Positions 16,133-23,484 of a DNA stretch of 45,305 nt are shown piece after piece (the stretch's first letter is position 1; the number at the start of each line of letters is the position of its first letter). The position numbers were made by a program, and so were the translations under genes. The notes beneath the pieces were generated by a model, which was not told where the DNA came from, did not search any database, and saw only the letters and a list, made by a program, of their open reading frames with translations. Source of the stretch: Ornithinibacter sp. (GTDB taxonomy: Bacteria; Actinomycetota; Actinomycetes; Actinomycetales; Dermatophilaceae); the NCBI GenBank assembly GCA_029266735.1, contig JAQSWG010000007.1, positions 1-45,305 of the forward strand, read 5' to 3'.

Positions 16133-17716
16133 TCAGCCTGCCGCCGTCACCGAGGGCGGGGCGGACGCTCCCTGTGGTGCAGTCGCGGTCATCAGGCGCA
16201 CGATGTGGTCCTGGTCGGCCTCCGACGGCATGCCCCATCCCGGCTCGTACTCGTACACCTCGTGCAGCGGGGTGGATGCCGTGCGTCCGTCGAGGATCTC
16301 CACGGCGCTGGTCCCGATGAGCCCGGGGTGCTCAACTCCGCATGCCTCGGCGACCTTCATGAGGTCCCGTCGGAGAGTCTTGATGTAGTTCGCGGCCCGG
16401 ACGGACTTCAGGCTCGGGTCGAGTCCGCGGGTGAGCCAGGGGTTCTGTGTCGCGACGCCGGTGGGGCAGGAGTCGGTGTGGCACCGCTGGGCCTGGATGC
16501 AGCCGATCGAGAGCATCGCCTCGCGGGCGACATTGACCATGTCGCAGCCGAGCGCGAAGGCCACGACGGCATTGTCGGGAAGGCCGAGCTTGCCCCCGCC
16601 GATGAACGTGACCTGTTCCGAGAGACCCCTCTTCGCGAACATCCGGTAGACCCGGGCGAAGCCGACCTGGAACGGAAGGGACACCGTGTCGGTGAAGATG
16701 AGCGGAGCCGCGCCGGTGCCACCCTCGCCGCCGTCTACGGTGACGAAGTCGACGCCCCGGTCGGTTCCAGCCATGAGGTCGGTGAGCTCGTCCCAGAACG
16801 TCAGGTCACCGACGGCGGACTTGATCCCCACCGGCAGTCCGGTCTCCGCGGCCAGCATCTCGACCCAGTCCAGCAGGCTGTCGTTGTCGGAGAACTCGGC
16901 ATGACGAGACGGGCTGATGCAGTCCTCGCCGACGCGCACCCCGCGGGTCGCCGCGATCTCGGGCGACACCTTGGCGGCGGGGAGCAGGCCGCCGAGTCCC
17001 GGTTTCGCGCCTTGGCTCAGCTTGACCTCGATGGCGCGGACGGGGGCACTGCTCACGAGGTCCTTGAGGCGGTCGAGGTCGAAACGGCCCTTGTCGTCGC
17101 GACAGCCGAAGTACGCCGTGCCGATCTGGAAGATCAGCTCGCCGCCGTTGCGGTGGTGCGGCGAGAGTCCCCCTTCGCCGGTGTTGTGCAGGCACCCGGC
17201 GAGAGCGGCTCCACGGTTGAGGGCCTCGACGGCCGCGCCGGAGAGCGAGCCGAAGCTCATGGCAGAGATGTTCACCACCGAGTTCGGGCGGAACGCGTGC
17301 CTGCGGTCCCGTGGGCCACCGAGGACCTTGGCGGACGGGAGCACGACCTCATATCCGGCTGCAGGAGCCGAGGGCGGCACGGCACGGCCGAAGTTCCGGT
17401 GGTTGATGACCGGGTACCCGGCGGTGAACTCGATGTCGTTGTCGGTCCCGAAGCCGAAGTAGTTGTTCTGCTTCTTGGCCGAGGCATACACCCACCGGCG
17501 CTGGTCGCGGGTGAAGGGGCGTTCCTCGTTGTTGCCCGCAACCACGTACTGCCGCAGTTCGGGGCCGATCGCCTCGAGGAGGTATCGGGCGTGGCCGATC
17601 ACCGGGAAGTTGCGCAGCAGCGCGTGTTCTCGCTGGAGCGCGTCACGCGCCGCAACAGCAGCCAGGGCGGATGCCGCCACTGCCCCCGCCTTCGCCGCTC
17701 GGGAGAGGAGTGCCAT
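16133..17716 (-). CDS. FMN-binding glutamate-synthase-family protein (GltB central domain-like)
   Basis: A 527-residue stand-alone homologue of the FMN/FeS domain of glutamate synthase. An N-terminal hydrophobic stretch (AAKAGAVAASALAAVAA) may anchor it to the membrane. Core motifs are NISAMSFGSLSG, CLHNTGEGGLSPHH, SQGAKPGLGGLLPAAKV, VTVDGGEGGTGAAP (FMN phosphate site) and the iron-sulfur motif CHTDSCPTGVATQ with an upstream Cys (IGCIQAQRC). It lacks the glutaminase domain, so it cannot be a full glutamate synthase alone; true substrate is not known for this subfamily. CATAGT stands six bases before ATG 17716, suggesting a leaderless transcript. It probably shares a message with the aminopeptidase gene downstream. 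Confidence 0.92.
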   Translation of the reverse strand: MALLSRAAKAGAVAASALAAVAARDALQREHALLRNFPVIGHARYLLEAIGPELRQYVVAGNNEERPFTRDQRRWVYASAKKQNNYFGFGTDNDIEFTAGYPVINHRNFGRAVPPSAPAAGYEVVLPSAKVLGGPRDRRHAFRPNSVVNISAMSFGSLSGAAVEALNRGAALAGCLHNTGEGGLSPHHRNGGELIFQIGTAYFGCRDDKGRFDLDRLKDLVSSAPVRAIEVKLSQGAKPGLGGLLPAAKVSPEIAATRGVRVGEDCISPSRHAEFSDNDSLLDWVEMLAAETGLPVGIKSAVGDLTFWDELTDLMAGTDRGVDFVTVDGGEGGTGAAPLIFTDTVSLPFQVGFARVYRMFAKRGLSEQVTFIGGGKLGLPDNAVVAFALGCDMVNVAREAMLSIGCIQAQRCHTDSCPTGVATQNPWLTRGLDPSLKSVRAANYIKTLRRDLMKVAEACGVEHPGLIGTSAVEILDGRTASTPLHEVYEYEPGWGMPSEADQDHIVRLMTATAPQGASAPPSVTAAG

Positions 17717-17775
17717 GCAGCCACTATGCCGCCGTCCACCCGCGGGGAGCGCGGCAGTGTCCCGCCGTCATCGGA

Positions 17776-17798
17776 ACCACCCAGAGTGACTATGGACG
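17776..17798. repeat. 23-bp repeated motif, copy 1
   Basis: The 23 bases beginning ACCACCCAGAGTGACTATGG recur at 20957-20979 with a single mismatch (22 of 23). This copy sits between the FMN-protein gene (minus) and the small secreted-protein gene (plus). It could be a promoter or operator element or a relic of a duplication. Confidence 0.5.
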
Positions 17799-17889
17799 TC
17801 GGCGACAGCCGGGCAGACACTCGACAGACGCCTTGAGGGACAGTACCCACACCATCGTGGAGACGCTGGTGCCACACGAGAGGAAGACC

Positions 17890-18330
17890 ATGATCAGTCA
17901 CCTACGGAGCTGCGGTGCGCTCGCCGCCGCGGTCGGGATCGCAGTGGTATTGCCAGGTGCCGCCCAAGCCGACCCGCTGACCCCGCACACTGACACCTTC
18001 GAGCTCACGTGCGGGGCCGAGACCTACGAGGTCGTCGTGGCCGGCAACGGGTGGTTCCTCCCGGCCCACGACGTGAACAGCACGCGGATCTTCGTGGCGA
18101 CGGCCTTCGGAGAGGGCTCCGGTACGGTCTCCATCGCCGACACCGGCGAGGTCATCGACGAGTTCACCGACCCAGCGTTCAGCAAGGGGAACGCGACGAA
18201 GCAGCGGCACACGTCCGTGAGCTGCTCCTTCACGAACCGGTTCGAGTTCTTCGACGAGGAGCTCGGTGAGGACCTCGTCGTCGAGTTCACCGGTCCTGTG
18301 ACCGGCTTCTACACGCCAGCTCGCAGCTGA
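17890..18330 (+). CDS. small secreted protein, unknown function
   Basis: A 146-residue precursor with a typical Sec signal peptide (ISHLRSCGALAAAVGIAVVL, predicted cleavage after AAQA near residue 28). The mature protein is acidic and beta-rich, with two Cys (ELTCGAETYEVV and SVSCSFTNRF) that could form one disulfide. No catalytic motif is visible and I do not recognise the family. ATG 17890 is preceded by GAGAGGAAGA. The frame is open further upstream without a ribosome site, so the longer form is rejected. General style (signal, acidic domain, two Cys) is like the restored pseudogene at 3575-4217, but I see no sequence match. Confidence 0.75.
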   Translation: MISHLRSCGALAAAVGIAVVLPGAAQADPLTPHTDTFELTCGAETYEVVVAGNGWFLPAHDVNSTRIFVATAFGEGSGTVSIADTGEVIDEFTDPAFSKGNATKQRHTSVSCSFTNRFEFFDEELGEDLVVEFTGPVTGFYTPARS

Positions 18331-18336
18331 CCGGAC

Positions 18337-18552
18337 TCAGCCCTGGCCGGGGTCGCCGGACACCCGTGGCGACTCTGCCCGCAGCTCGTCGATCAGCCGT
18401 GAGGCGTCAGCCTTGCTGACGTTCTCGGGGACCTCGCGCCCGCTGTCGTGGGCCAGGGTCCTCAGGTACGACAACTGGGCGGCGGTGGCCGGCTCGTCGC
18501 CGGTGGCCCAGTCATCGGGGTCCTTCGCCGGGCTCGTCTCGTTCGTGCTCAT
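18337..18552 (-). CDS. DUF3072-family small protein
   Basis: A 71-residue acidic soluble protein. The core ATAAQLSYLRTLAHDSGREV followed by KADASRLIDELRAES is the DUF3072 pattern, in which two short helices are joined by a conserved turn; it resembles a minimal SAP- or helical-hairpin-like fold, with unknown role. I place the start at ATG 18552 because family similarity begins in the following residues; the frame extends 16 codons further without family signal. The gene is convergent with the secreted-protein gene, with a six-base gap. Confidence 0.75.
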   Translation of the reverse strand: MSTNETSPAKDPDDWATGDEPATAAQLSYLRTLAHDSGREVPENVSKADASRLIDELRAESPRVSGDPGQG

Positions 18553-18589
18553 GACGTACGGGTTACCCCAACCGCCCAGACGTACACCC

Positions 18590-19170
18590 GGAGCAGTCAC
18601 GGGAGAGCAACGCCTCCGTCAGCGGAACGGTGCAGACGCCGGATCTTCGTCTCGAAGAGCAACGGTGGGCGCCGAAGCGGCCGGGGTGGCGACGCCGCAC
18701 CACCGTGCAGCAGTTCGGGCCTCGGTGCGAAGGAACCATGGTCGACGCGCCGTTGAGCAGGAAGAGCGCCACCGCAGGCACGACCTCTGTCGCGGCAGGG
18801 CACGATCGCGAAGCGTGAGGCTCTCCAGTCGGCCGGTCCCGGACCCGTCCGCTTGACCAGCGGAGTTCCGGGCCCCACGACGAAGACGTCCAGGGCTTCA
18901 TGGCCCTCGCCTCGGCGCCCGCGGCGCCGTAGAGGACGCCGGCGCCCACCAGTGCCTCCAGCGCTGGAACGCCGAGCCGACGCCACGTCACACCGCTCGC
19001 GTGGAACTGGTCCCGGCCTGGCCGCCCGGCTCCGAGGGCTCGAGGACCAGAGCGTCCAGGCCTTCCGGTGGGGCGTACACGGCTGAGGCGAGACCGGCCG
19101 GTCCTCGCCCCACGAGCGTTCGTCGGGTCACCTCCTTCTCCGACACGACGAGGATGATCGACCTGTCCAC
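18590..19170 (-). pseudogene. decayed thioredoxin-reductase-like flavoprotein gene
   Basis: Fragments in several minus-strand frames follow the order of the intact flavoprotein at 21647-23377. From the start, [13 protein letters not shown] matches the N-terminal IMVVSSLPDERRA. It is followed directly by [20 protein letters not shown] (FAD motif of the intact gene: GAGPAGLAAAVYASSEGLRT) and [10 protein letters not shown], so about 220 codons are deleted between them. After a frameshift near 18990, WRRLGVPALEALVGAGVLYG matches YRRLGVAELLPYESAGIYYG. Near 18640, LLFET and GVCTV correspond to LLETSVQGVFAVGDV. The NADPH-binding region is badly eroded. This is an old pseudogene of the same family. 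Confidence 0.7.
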
Positions 19171-19285
19171 AGGACACTCTCCGCGGCTGCCCTCCATGTC
19201 GGCTGGCCGCTGGCCCAGCGTGGCGCAGTTGTCTCGTGAGCCCACCACCCAGGTCGGTCGCCGCGGCGGATGCATCGAGTTGGAC

Positions 19286-19300
19286 GCAACCGATGGTTGC
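19286..19300. promoter_or_regulatory. operator 1 of the ArsR/SRPBCC operon
   Basis: GCAACC-GAT-GGTTGC is a perfect 15-bp inverted repeat. It lies about 18-32 bases before a plausible -10 box (GATACT, 19318-19323), so it covers the -35 region. With the second site at 19331 it fits autoregulation by the ArsR-type repressor encoded two genes downstream. Confidence 0.7.
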
Positions 19301-19330
19301 GCGACGGCCCGACCCGCGATACTCTCGTGC

Positions 19331-19345
19331 GCAACCACTAGTTGC
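19331..19345. promoter_or_regulatory. operator 2 of the ArsR/SRPBCC operon
   Basis: GCAAC-CACTA-GTTGC shares the half site GCAAC and the 15-bp length of operator 1, starting 45 bases further on (about four helical turns). It lies just after the likely -10 box GATACT and directly before the AGGAGG ribosome site (19346-19351), so bound repressor would cover the transcription start. Confidence 0.7.
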
Positions 19346-19357
19346 AGGAGGTTCGAC

Positions 19358-19819
19358 ATGCAGTTCCAGACCATCGAGCGGGAGATCTACATCGACGCCT
19401 CACCGGACGTCGTCTTCGACGTGGTGAGCAGTCCGAACCATCTGCGGGGCTGGTGGCCGGACGACGCGCGGTACGAACCGGTCCCCGGGTCGACAGGGGA
19501 GATCGTCTTCGGTGACCGCGACGAGGGTAGGACAGTCGTACCGTTCACCGTTGTCGACGCGCGACCGCCGCGGACGTTCACGTTCCGCTGGACGCACCCG
19601 GCGAATGAGCCTGCGGCCCAAGGGAACTCGCTCCTCGTCACTTTTGACCTGGCTCCTTCCGGTGACGGCACCCTGCTGAGGATGACCGAGAGCGGCTTCC
19701 GGGAGATGGGTTGGGATGCCCCAGTGCTCGAGCACCAGTACGAGGAGCACGTGACCGGCTGGGACTTCTACCTGGGCCGGCTGAGGCCGTACGTGGCAGA
19801 CCTGCTGGCCCGGCGATGA
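19358..19819 (+). CDS. SRPBCC (AHSA1-type) domain protein
   Basis: A 153-residue START/AHSA1-fold protein that forms a hydrophobic cavity for a small ligand or acts as an accessory factor. The family pattern is clear: [19 protein letters not shown], then [17 protein letters not shown], then a run of beta strands ([12 protein letters not shown]), and a C-terminal helix ([16 protein letters not shown]). ATG 19358 follows AGGAGG at 19346-19351. The stop overlaps the ArsR gene start as ATGA. Genes of this pairing are common in actinobacteria, where the ArsR protein represses the unit; the ligand is not known. Confidence 0.9.
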   Translation: MQFQTIEREIYIDASPDVVFDVVSSPNHLRGWWPDDARYEPVPGSTGEIVFGDRDEGRTVVPFTVVDARPPRTFTFRWTHPANEPAAQGNSLLVTFDLAPSGDGTLLRMTESGFREMGWDAPVLEHQYEEHVTGWDFYLGRLRPYVADLLARR

Positions 19820-20166
19820 GCACCGATGTCGCGGACAAGGTCGACGACCACCTCTGGTCCGCGATCGGGGACCCGACCCGTCGCCGGATGCTGGACCTGC
19901 TGCTCACCCAGGGCGACGGCACGGCCACGACGCTGAGTGACCATCTGCCGGTCACGCGCCAGGCAGTCGCCAAGCACCTGGTCGTGCTCGATCGGGCGGG
20001 ACTCGTCAGGGTCACACCGACCGGCCGCGAGAAGAGGTACCGGGTCGACGACGTGCAGCTCTCCCGCGCAGTGGCACAGATGGCGTCGGTGGGTTCGACG
20101 TGGGACGCCCGACTCCAGCGGATCAAGCGCATCGCCGAGACGATCCAGCGCGCCCAACAGGACTGA
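19816..20166 (+). CDS. ArsR-family transcriptional repressor
   Basis: A 116-residue winged-helix regulator. The recognition region reads GTATTLSDHLPVTRQAVAKHLVVLDRAGLV followed by the wing TPTGREKRYRVDD, typical of the ArsR subfamily that accompanies SRPBCC genes. No Cys are present in the helix where metal sensors bind metal (ELCVCDL-type motif absent), so it is not a metal sensor; it may respond to an organic ligand. ATG 19816 overlaps the previous stop. The palindromes at 19286 and 19331 are the likely target sites, making this an autoregulated operon. Confidence 0.92.
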   Translation: MSTDVADKVDDHLWSAIGDPTRRRMLDLLLTQGDGTATTLSDHLPVTRQAVAKHLVVLDRAGLVRVTPTGREKRYRVDDVQLSRAVAQMASVGSTWDARLQRIKRIAETIQRAQQD

Positions 20167-20188
20167 CGACGGACAAGGAGAGGCACAG

Positions 20189-20632
20189 ATGGTGGACATC
20201 CTGCACAGGGTTGGGGTCAAGACCGCCTCACCGGCAACGGTGTATGACGCGCTGACCAGGGTCGAGGGCCTGGCCGGCTGGTGGACGGACGACACGAAGG
20301 GCAGTGGCGAGCTCGGCGGCATCCTCGAGTTCCGGTTCCCGGTAGGCGGCTTCGACATGGAGGTCGTGGGACTGACACCGCCCGAACGAGTGACGTGGCG
20401 CGTGGCCGACGGTCCGGAGGAATGGATCGGGACGACGGTGACCTGGGACCTCCGCCAGGAGGGCGACTACACGATCGTGTTGTTCCGGCACGAGGGCTGG
20501 AGGGAGCCGGTGGAGTTCATGCACCACTGCAGCACCAAGTGGGGCTCTTTCCTGATGAGCCTGAAGTCCCTCGTGGAGACCGGCCAGGGGGCACCGGCGC
20601 CCCACGACGTCCAGATCAGCGACTGGCACTGA
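20189..20632 (+). CDS. second SRPBCC (AHSA1-type) domain protein
   Basis: A 147-residue AHSA1-fold protein, third gene of the ArsR-controlled operon. Motifs are HRVGVKTASPATVYDALTRV at the N-terminus, GLAGWWTDDTKG, PPERVTWRVADGPEEWIGTT, and the helix KWGSFLMSLKSLVETG. AAGGAGAGG precedes the ATG at 20189, 22 bases after the ArsR stop. It is not closely similar to the first SRPBCC gene. Ligand and partner are unknown. Confidence 0.9.
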   Translation: MVDILHRVGVKTASPATVYDALTRVEGLAGWWTDDTKGSGELGGILEFRFPVGGFDMEVVGLTPPERVTWRVADGPEEWIGTTVTWDLRQEGDYTIVLFRHEGWREPVEFMHHCSTKWGSFLMSLKSLVETGQGAPAPHDVQISDWH

Positions 20633-20657
20633 GCCGAGCGGTGAGAAACTCGATCCG

Positions 20658-20918
20658 GTGAGGACGTATGCGCTCATCGGCCCCGACGGCCGCCCGCACC
20701 AGTCGCGGACGCCGGGCGCTCTGGGCGGTCATCGACGCGCGAAGACATACGGTCGCCTCGACTGCCCGACCGCCCTTCGGTGGGTCGCCAAGGGCACGTA
20801 CGTCCAACACCGCGTGTTCTTCGCCGACGAGGACGCGGCCATCGCCGCGGGGTACCGCCCCTGCGCCCGGTGCCTTCCGGGGGCGTACAACGAGTGGCGC
20901 GCGGCTCGACAGGGCTGA
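20658..20918 (+). CDS. small Ada-like metal-binding-domain protein
   Basis: An 86-residue protein resembling the zinc-binding N-domain of Ada methyl transferases. The pattern YGRLDCP (Cys36), FFADEDAAIAAGYRPCARC (Cys69, Cys72) is preserved; the second of the four Ada Cys is not obvious. Without a methyltransferase or helix-turn-helix domain it is not a repair enzyme by itself. The start is GTG 20658, 25 bases after the SRPBCC stop, with no ribosome site; GAAACT seven bases before it could serve as a -10 box for a leaderless message. Confidence 0.8.
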   Translation: MRTYALIGPDGRPHQSRTPGALGGHRRAKTYGRLDCPTALRWVAKGTYVQHRVFFADEDAAIAAGYRPCARCLPGAYNEWRAARQG

Positions 20919-20956
20919 GCTCGTCCTTCACGACACCGAGAACCGCCGAGGCACGC

Positions 20957-20979
20957 ACCACCCAGAATGACTATGGACG
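20957..20979. repeat. 23-bp repeated motif, copy 2
   Basis: This copy differs from that at 17776-17798 only at one base (A instead of G at 20967). It lies 39 bases after the Ada-like gene, in a 252-base gap that otherwise holds only weak coding relics. Spacing to any gene start is unlike that of copy 1, which argues against a simple promoter role. Confidence 0.5.
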
Positions 20980-21096
20980 CCTCGTCCTGGCACGAGCAGA
21001 CTCGGCGGACGCCCGCTGTGGGCATCACGGCGACCGCTGAGGTCTCGACGAAGGGGAATGACCCCCGCCCGCCGCTGACCGACTACCGCCCGGCGC

Positions 21097-21187
21097 GCGC
21101 TGGGCGCGCCAGCACTACGGCCGCAGGGACTGCCCGGAGCAGTACGGTCAGACCGCCGCCAGGGCTGCCGTCAGTGGCGCATCTTGA
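21097..21187 (+). pseudogene. possible remnant of a second Ada-like domain
   Basis: One forward frame reads ARQHYGRRDCPEQYG and ends at a stop at 21185-21187. The YGRxDCP element is the same as in the intact Ada-like gene at 20658-20918, and the distance from it suggests a decayed tandem duplicate. The rest of the domain is lost. This rests on a short match and is tentative. Confidence 0.25.
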
Positions 21188-21374
21188 GGTACTGGATGAC
21201 ATCGCCGCGGATGCTCCGATCCGGCCTTTCCCCCGGCATGATCAAGCCGGCCCTTTCCAGCGACCTCTCAACGCCGTCGCTGAGCTGACCGGCATCCCGT
21301 GACTGGAGGGCCTCGGCCCTTTCCTCCTCGCTCAACCCATCCCACCAGCGGTCGAGTTCATCTGTCCCAGCCAC
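21171..21374 (-). CDS. small acidic protein, unknown function
   Basis: A 67-residue charged, helical protein (ELDRWWDGLSEEERAEALQS, then LERAGLIMPGERPDRSIRG). The start is GTG 21374 with an excellent ribosome site (GAAGGAG, about six bases away); a longer in-frame reading has no such site. No family is recognised. The two adjacent Trp and the Glu-rich helix resemble many short regulatory or stress proteins of actinobacteria, but no function can be claimed. It is divergent from the flavoprotein gene at 21647. Confidence 0.65.
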   Translation of the reverse strand: MAGTDELDRWWDGLSEEERAEALQSRDAGQLSDGVERSLERAGLIMPGERPDRSIRGDVIQYLKMRH

Positions 21375-21646
21375 GGTTTCTCCTTCGGAACTGCGTCGTG
21401 AGCCTTGCGCCCATGGTGTTGCCAGCGTGGCCAATAGTAGAGGTCAGGCGGTCGTGGGTATGGGTACGTCGGAGATTGCCTGTGTGACGGCCGGTCGATG
21501 GTGAGTGTGGCTCGTCGGGCGAGGGCGTTGTTCCAGTGGTGTTCGCCCATCACCAGCGGGATGCCCCTGCCCGATTCCGCCTGTGCGGGAACCGGCGAGG
21601 CAGTAACCTCGGAGCACGAAATGTGGTGCGAAGCAGGGGAGGGCGC

Positions 21647-23377
21647 ATGGCGGTCTCGGCGTCGGGACGACCCTCCACGCCGATCATGGTGGTCTCCTCG
21701 CTGCCCGACGAGCGACGAGCCGCGGTTGCGGCGCAGCTCGAGGAGCGCTACGCGGCCACCTATGAGGTCGTGCCCGTGGCCACCTCGAGCCAGGCCGCGG
21801 ACGCCTTGCGCACCGCGGCGAACGACGGCCGGCAGGTGGCGATCCTGCTCGCGGACGACCCCGGGGAGCTGGAGGACGGGCTCACTGTCTTCCAGGTCGC
21901 CGCACGGCTGTTTCCGGACATCCGCCGCGGCCTGCTCGTTGAATGGGGCGCCTGGGGAGACCGTGACACGGCAGACATGGTGCTGACCCTCATGGCGCAG
22001 GGACAGATCGACTACTACGTCATCCGCCCTTGGCACTCACCCGACGAGTACTTCCACCGCACCATCACCGAGTTCCTCAACGAGTGGGACCGTGCGGTCG
22101 GGCTCCGGCCGCGGGAGGTCTCGGTCGTCGGTGACGCGGCGTCGGCGCGCTCGCACGAGGTCCGCCGGTTGCTCGCCAACAACGGCATCCCGCACCAGTT
22201 CGTCCCCAGCGCCGAGCCGGAGGCCGGCGAGCTCCTCGCCGGGGCGGGCCTCGCGCGCAGCTCGTCCACCGTCGTTCTCCTCCATGACGGTCGGGCCCTG
22301 GTCGACCCGACGAACGCCGAGCTGGCAGCTGCCTACGGGCTGGCGGTCGACGTGCCGGACCACTCCGCATTCGACCTCGTTGTCATCGGCGCGGGGCCCG
22401 CCGGACTCGCAGCCGCGGTGTACGCGTCGTCTGAGGGACTTCGCACGCTCGTGGTGGAGCGCGAGTCGATCGGAGGCCAGGCGGGCTCGAGCTCCTTGAT
22501 CCGCAACTACCTGGGTTTCGCGCGCGGAGTCTCCGGGGCCGAGCTGGCCCAGCGGGCGTACCAGCAGGCCTGGGTGTTCGGCTGCTCCTTTGCGCACTCA
22601 CGGGCGGCGGTGTCGCTCGACACGGACGACGAAGGCTTCGTCGTGGGCATCGAGCCGCGTCGCACCGTCCACGCGTCCTCGGTCGTGCTCGCAACCGGCG
22701 TCTCGTACCGCCGGCTCGGCGTGGCCGAGCTGCTCCCGTACGAGTCGGCGGGCATCTACTACGGCGCCTCCGGGTTCGAGGCGAAGGGGGTTCAGGACGG
22801 TCGGGCGATCGTCGTGGGAGGCGGCAACTCGGCGGGCCAGGCGGCCCTTCACCTGGCGAGGTACGCCCGTCAGGTGACCCTGCTCGTCCGTGGAGCGACC
22901 CTGGCCGCCAGCATGTCGCAGTACCTCATCGACACCCTGTCCGCGGCAGGCGTGGACGTGCGCCTTCAGGCCGCGATCGTCGGGGGAGGCGGCCAAGGTC
23001 ACCTCGAGTACGTCCTGGTGCGCGATCTCGCCACGGGGGAGGTCTCGAGGGAGCCGACCGACGCCGTCTTCGTGCTCATCGGCGCGTCCCCGCGGACGGA
23101 CTGGTTGCCTCAGATGGTCCTTCGGGACCGGTGGGGGTATGTGCTCACCGGCGACGACGTCATCGCCGAGGGCGGGCGCCGAGCATGGCCTTACAACGAA
23201 CCACCGCAGCTCTTGGAGACCTCTGTACAGGGCGTGTTCGCGGTGGGCGACGTGCGTCGAGGATCAGTGAAGCGCGTGGCGTCCGCGGTGGGTGAGGGCT
23301 CGGTGGTCGTATCCAGGGTCCACAACCACATCACGCGCGGTGTAGCGCAGGGTCTGAACCCTGGCTGGCGGGGATGA
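21647..23377 (+). CDS. response-regulator-like/thioredoxin-reductase-like FAD oxidoreductase
   Basis: A 576-residue cytoplasmic flavoprotein in three parts. Residues about 11-150 resemble a receiver domain (MVVSSLPDERR ... LLADDPGELEDG ... YYVIRPWHSP). Residues about 155-240 resemble a glutaredoxin-like fold (VVGDAASARSHEVRRLLANN, STVVLLHDGRALVDP) without a CxxC. The rest is a thioredoxin-reductase-type core: FAD motif VVIGAGPAGLAAAVYA (about 245-260), IGGQAGSSSLIRNYLGF, NADPH motif VVGGGNSAGQAALHLAR and the final GVFAVGDVRRGSVKRVASAV. The CxxC redox pair of true thioredoxin reductases is absent. ATG 21647 follows AGGGGAGG. Two decayed relatives exist in this window (1009-1138, 18590-19170). 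Confidence 0.9.
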   Translation: MAVSASGRPSTPIMVVSSLPDERRAAVAAQLEERYAATYEVVPVATSSQAADALRTAANDGRQVAILLADDPGELEDGLTVFQVAARLFPDIRRGLLVEWGAWGDRDTADMVLTLMAQGQIDYYVIRPWHSPDEYFHRTITEFLNEWDRAVGLRPREVSVVGDAASARSHEVRRLLANNGIPHQFVPSAEPEAGELLAGAGLARSSSTVVLLHDGRALVDPTNAELAAAYGLAVDVPDHSAFDLVVIGAGPAGLAAAVYASSEGLRTLVVERESIGGQAGSSSLIRNYLGFARGVSGAELAQRAYQQAWVFGCSFAHSRAAVSLDTDDEGFVVGIEPRRTVHASSVVLATGVSYRRLGVAELLPYESAGIYYGASGFEAKGVQDGRAIVVGGGNSAGQAALHLARYARQVTLLVRGATLAASMSQYLIDTLSAAGVDVRLQAAIVGGGGQGHLEYVLVRDLATGEVSREPTDAVFVLIGASPRTDWLPQMVLRDRWGYVLTGDDVIAEGGRRAWPYNEPPQLLETSVQGVFAVGDVRRGSVKRVASAVGEGSVVVSRVHNHITRGVAQGLNPGWRG

Positions 23378-23474
23378 TTGATGTGGGCCCAGATCCGACT
23401 GGTGAGCGCCAGCTCGACTCCGGCGTTCGTCGAGGGCGCCGCCACCTGAACGACTGAGCGGACACCTCTTCAGT

Positions 23475-23484
23475 CCTGGTCGTC
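23475..23484. repeat. target-site duplication, left of IS256-type element
   Basis: CCTGGTCGTC is repeated exactly at 24885-24894 on the far side of the element. IS256-family insertions make 8-9 bp duplications; the extra one or two matching bases can be chance or part of the ends. Confidence 0.8.

Noticed and set aside
21332-22036. Minus-strand frame with a stretch GEHHWNNALARRATLTIDRP
   Set aside because: It caught my eye as a possible transposase scrap, but I could not tie it to any family, and most of the frame is antisense to the flavoprotein gene.
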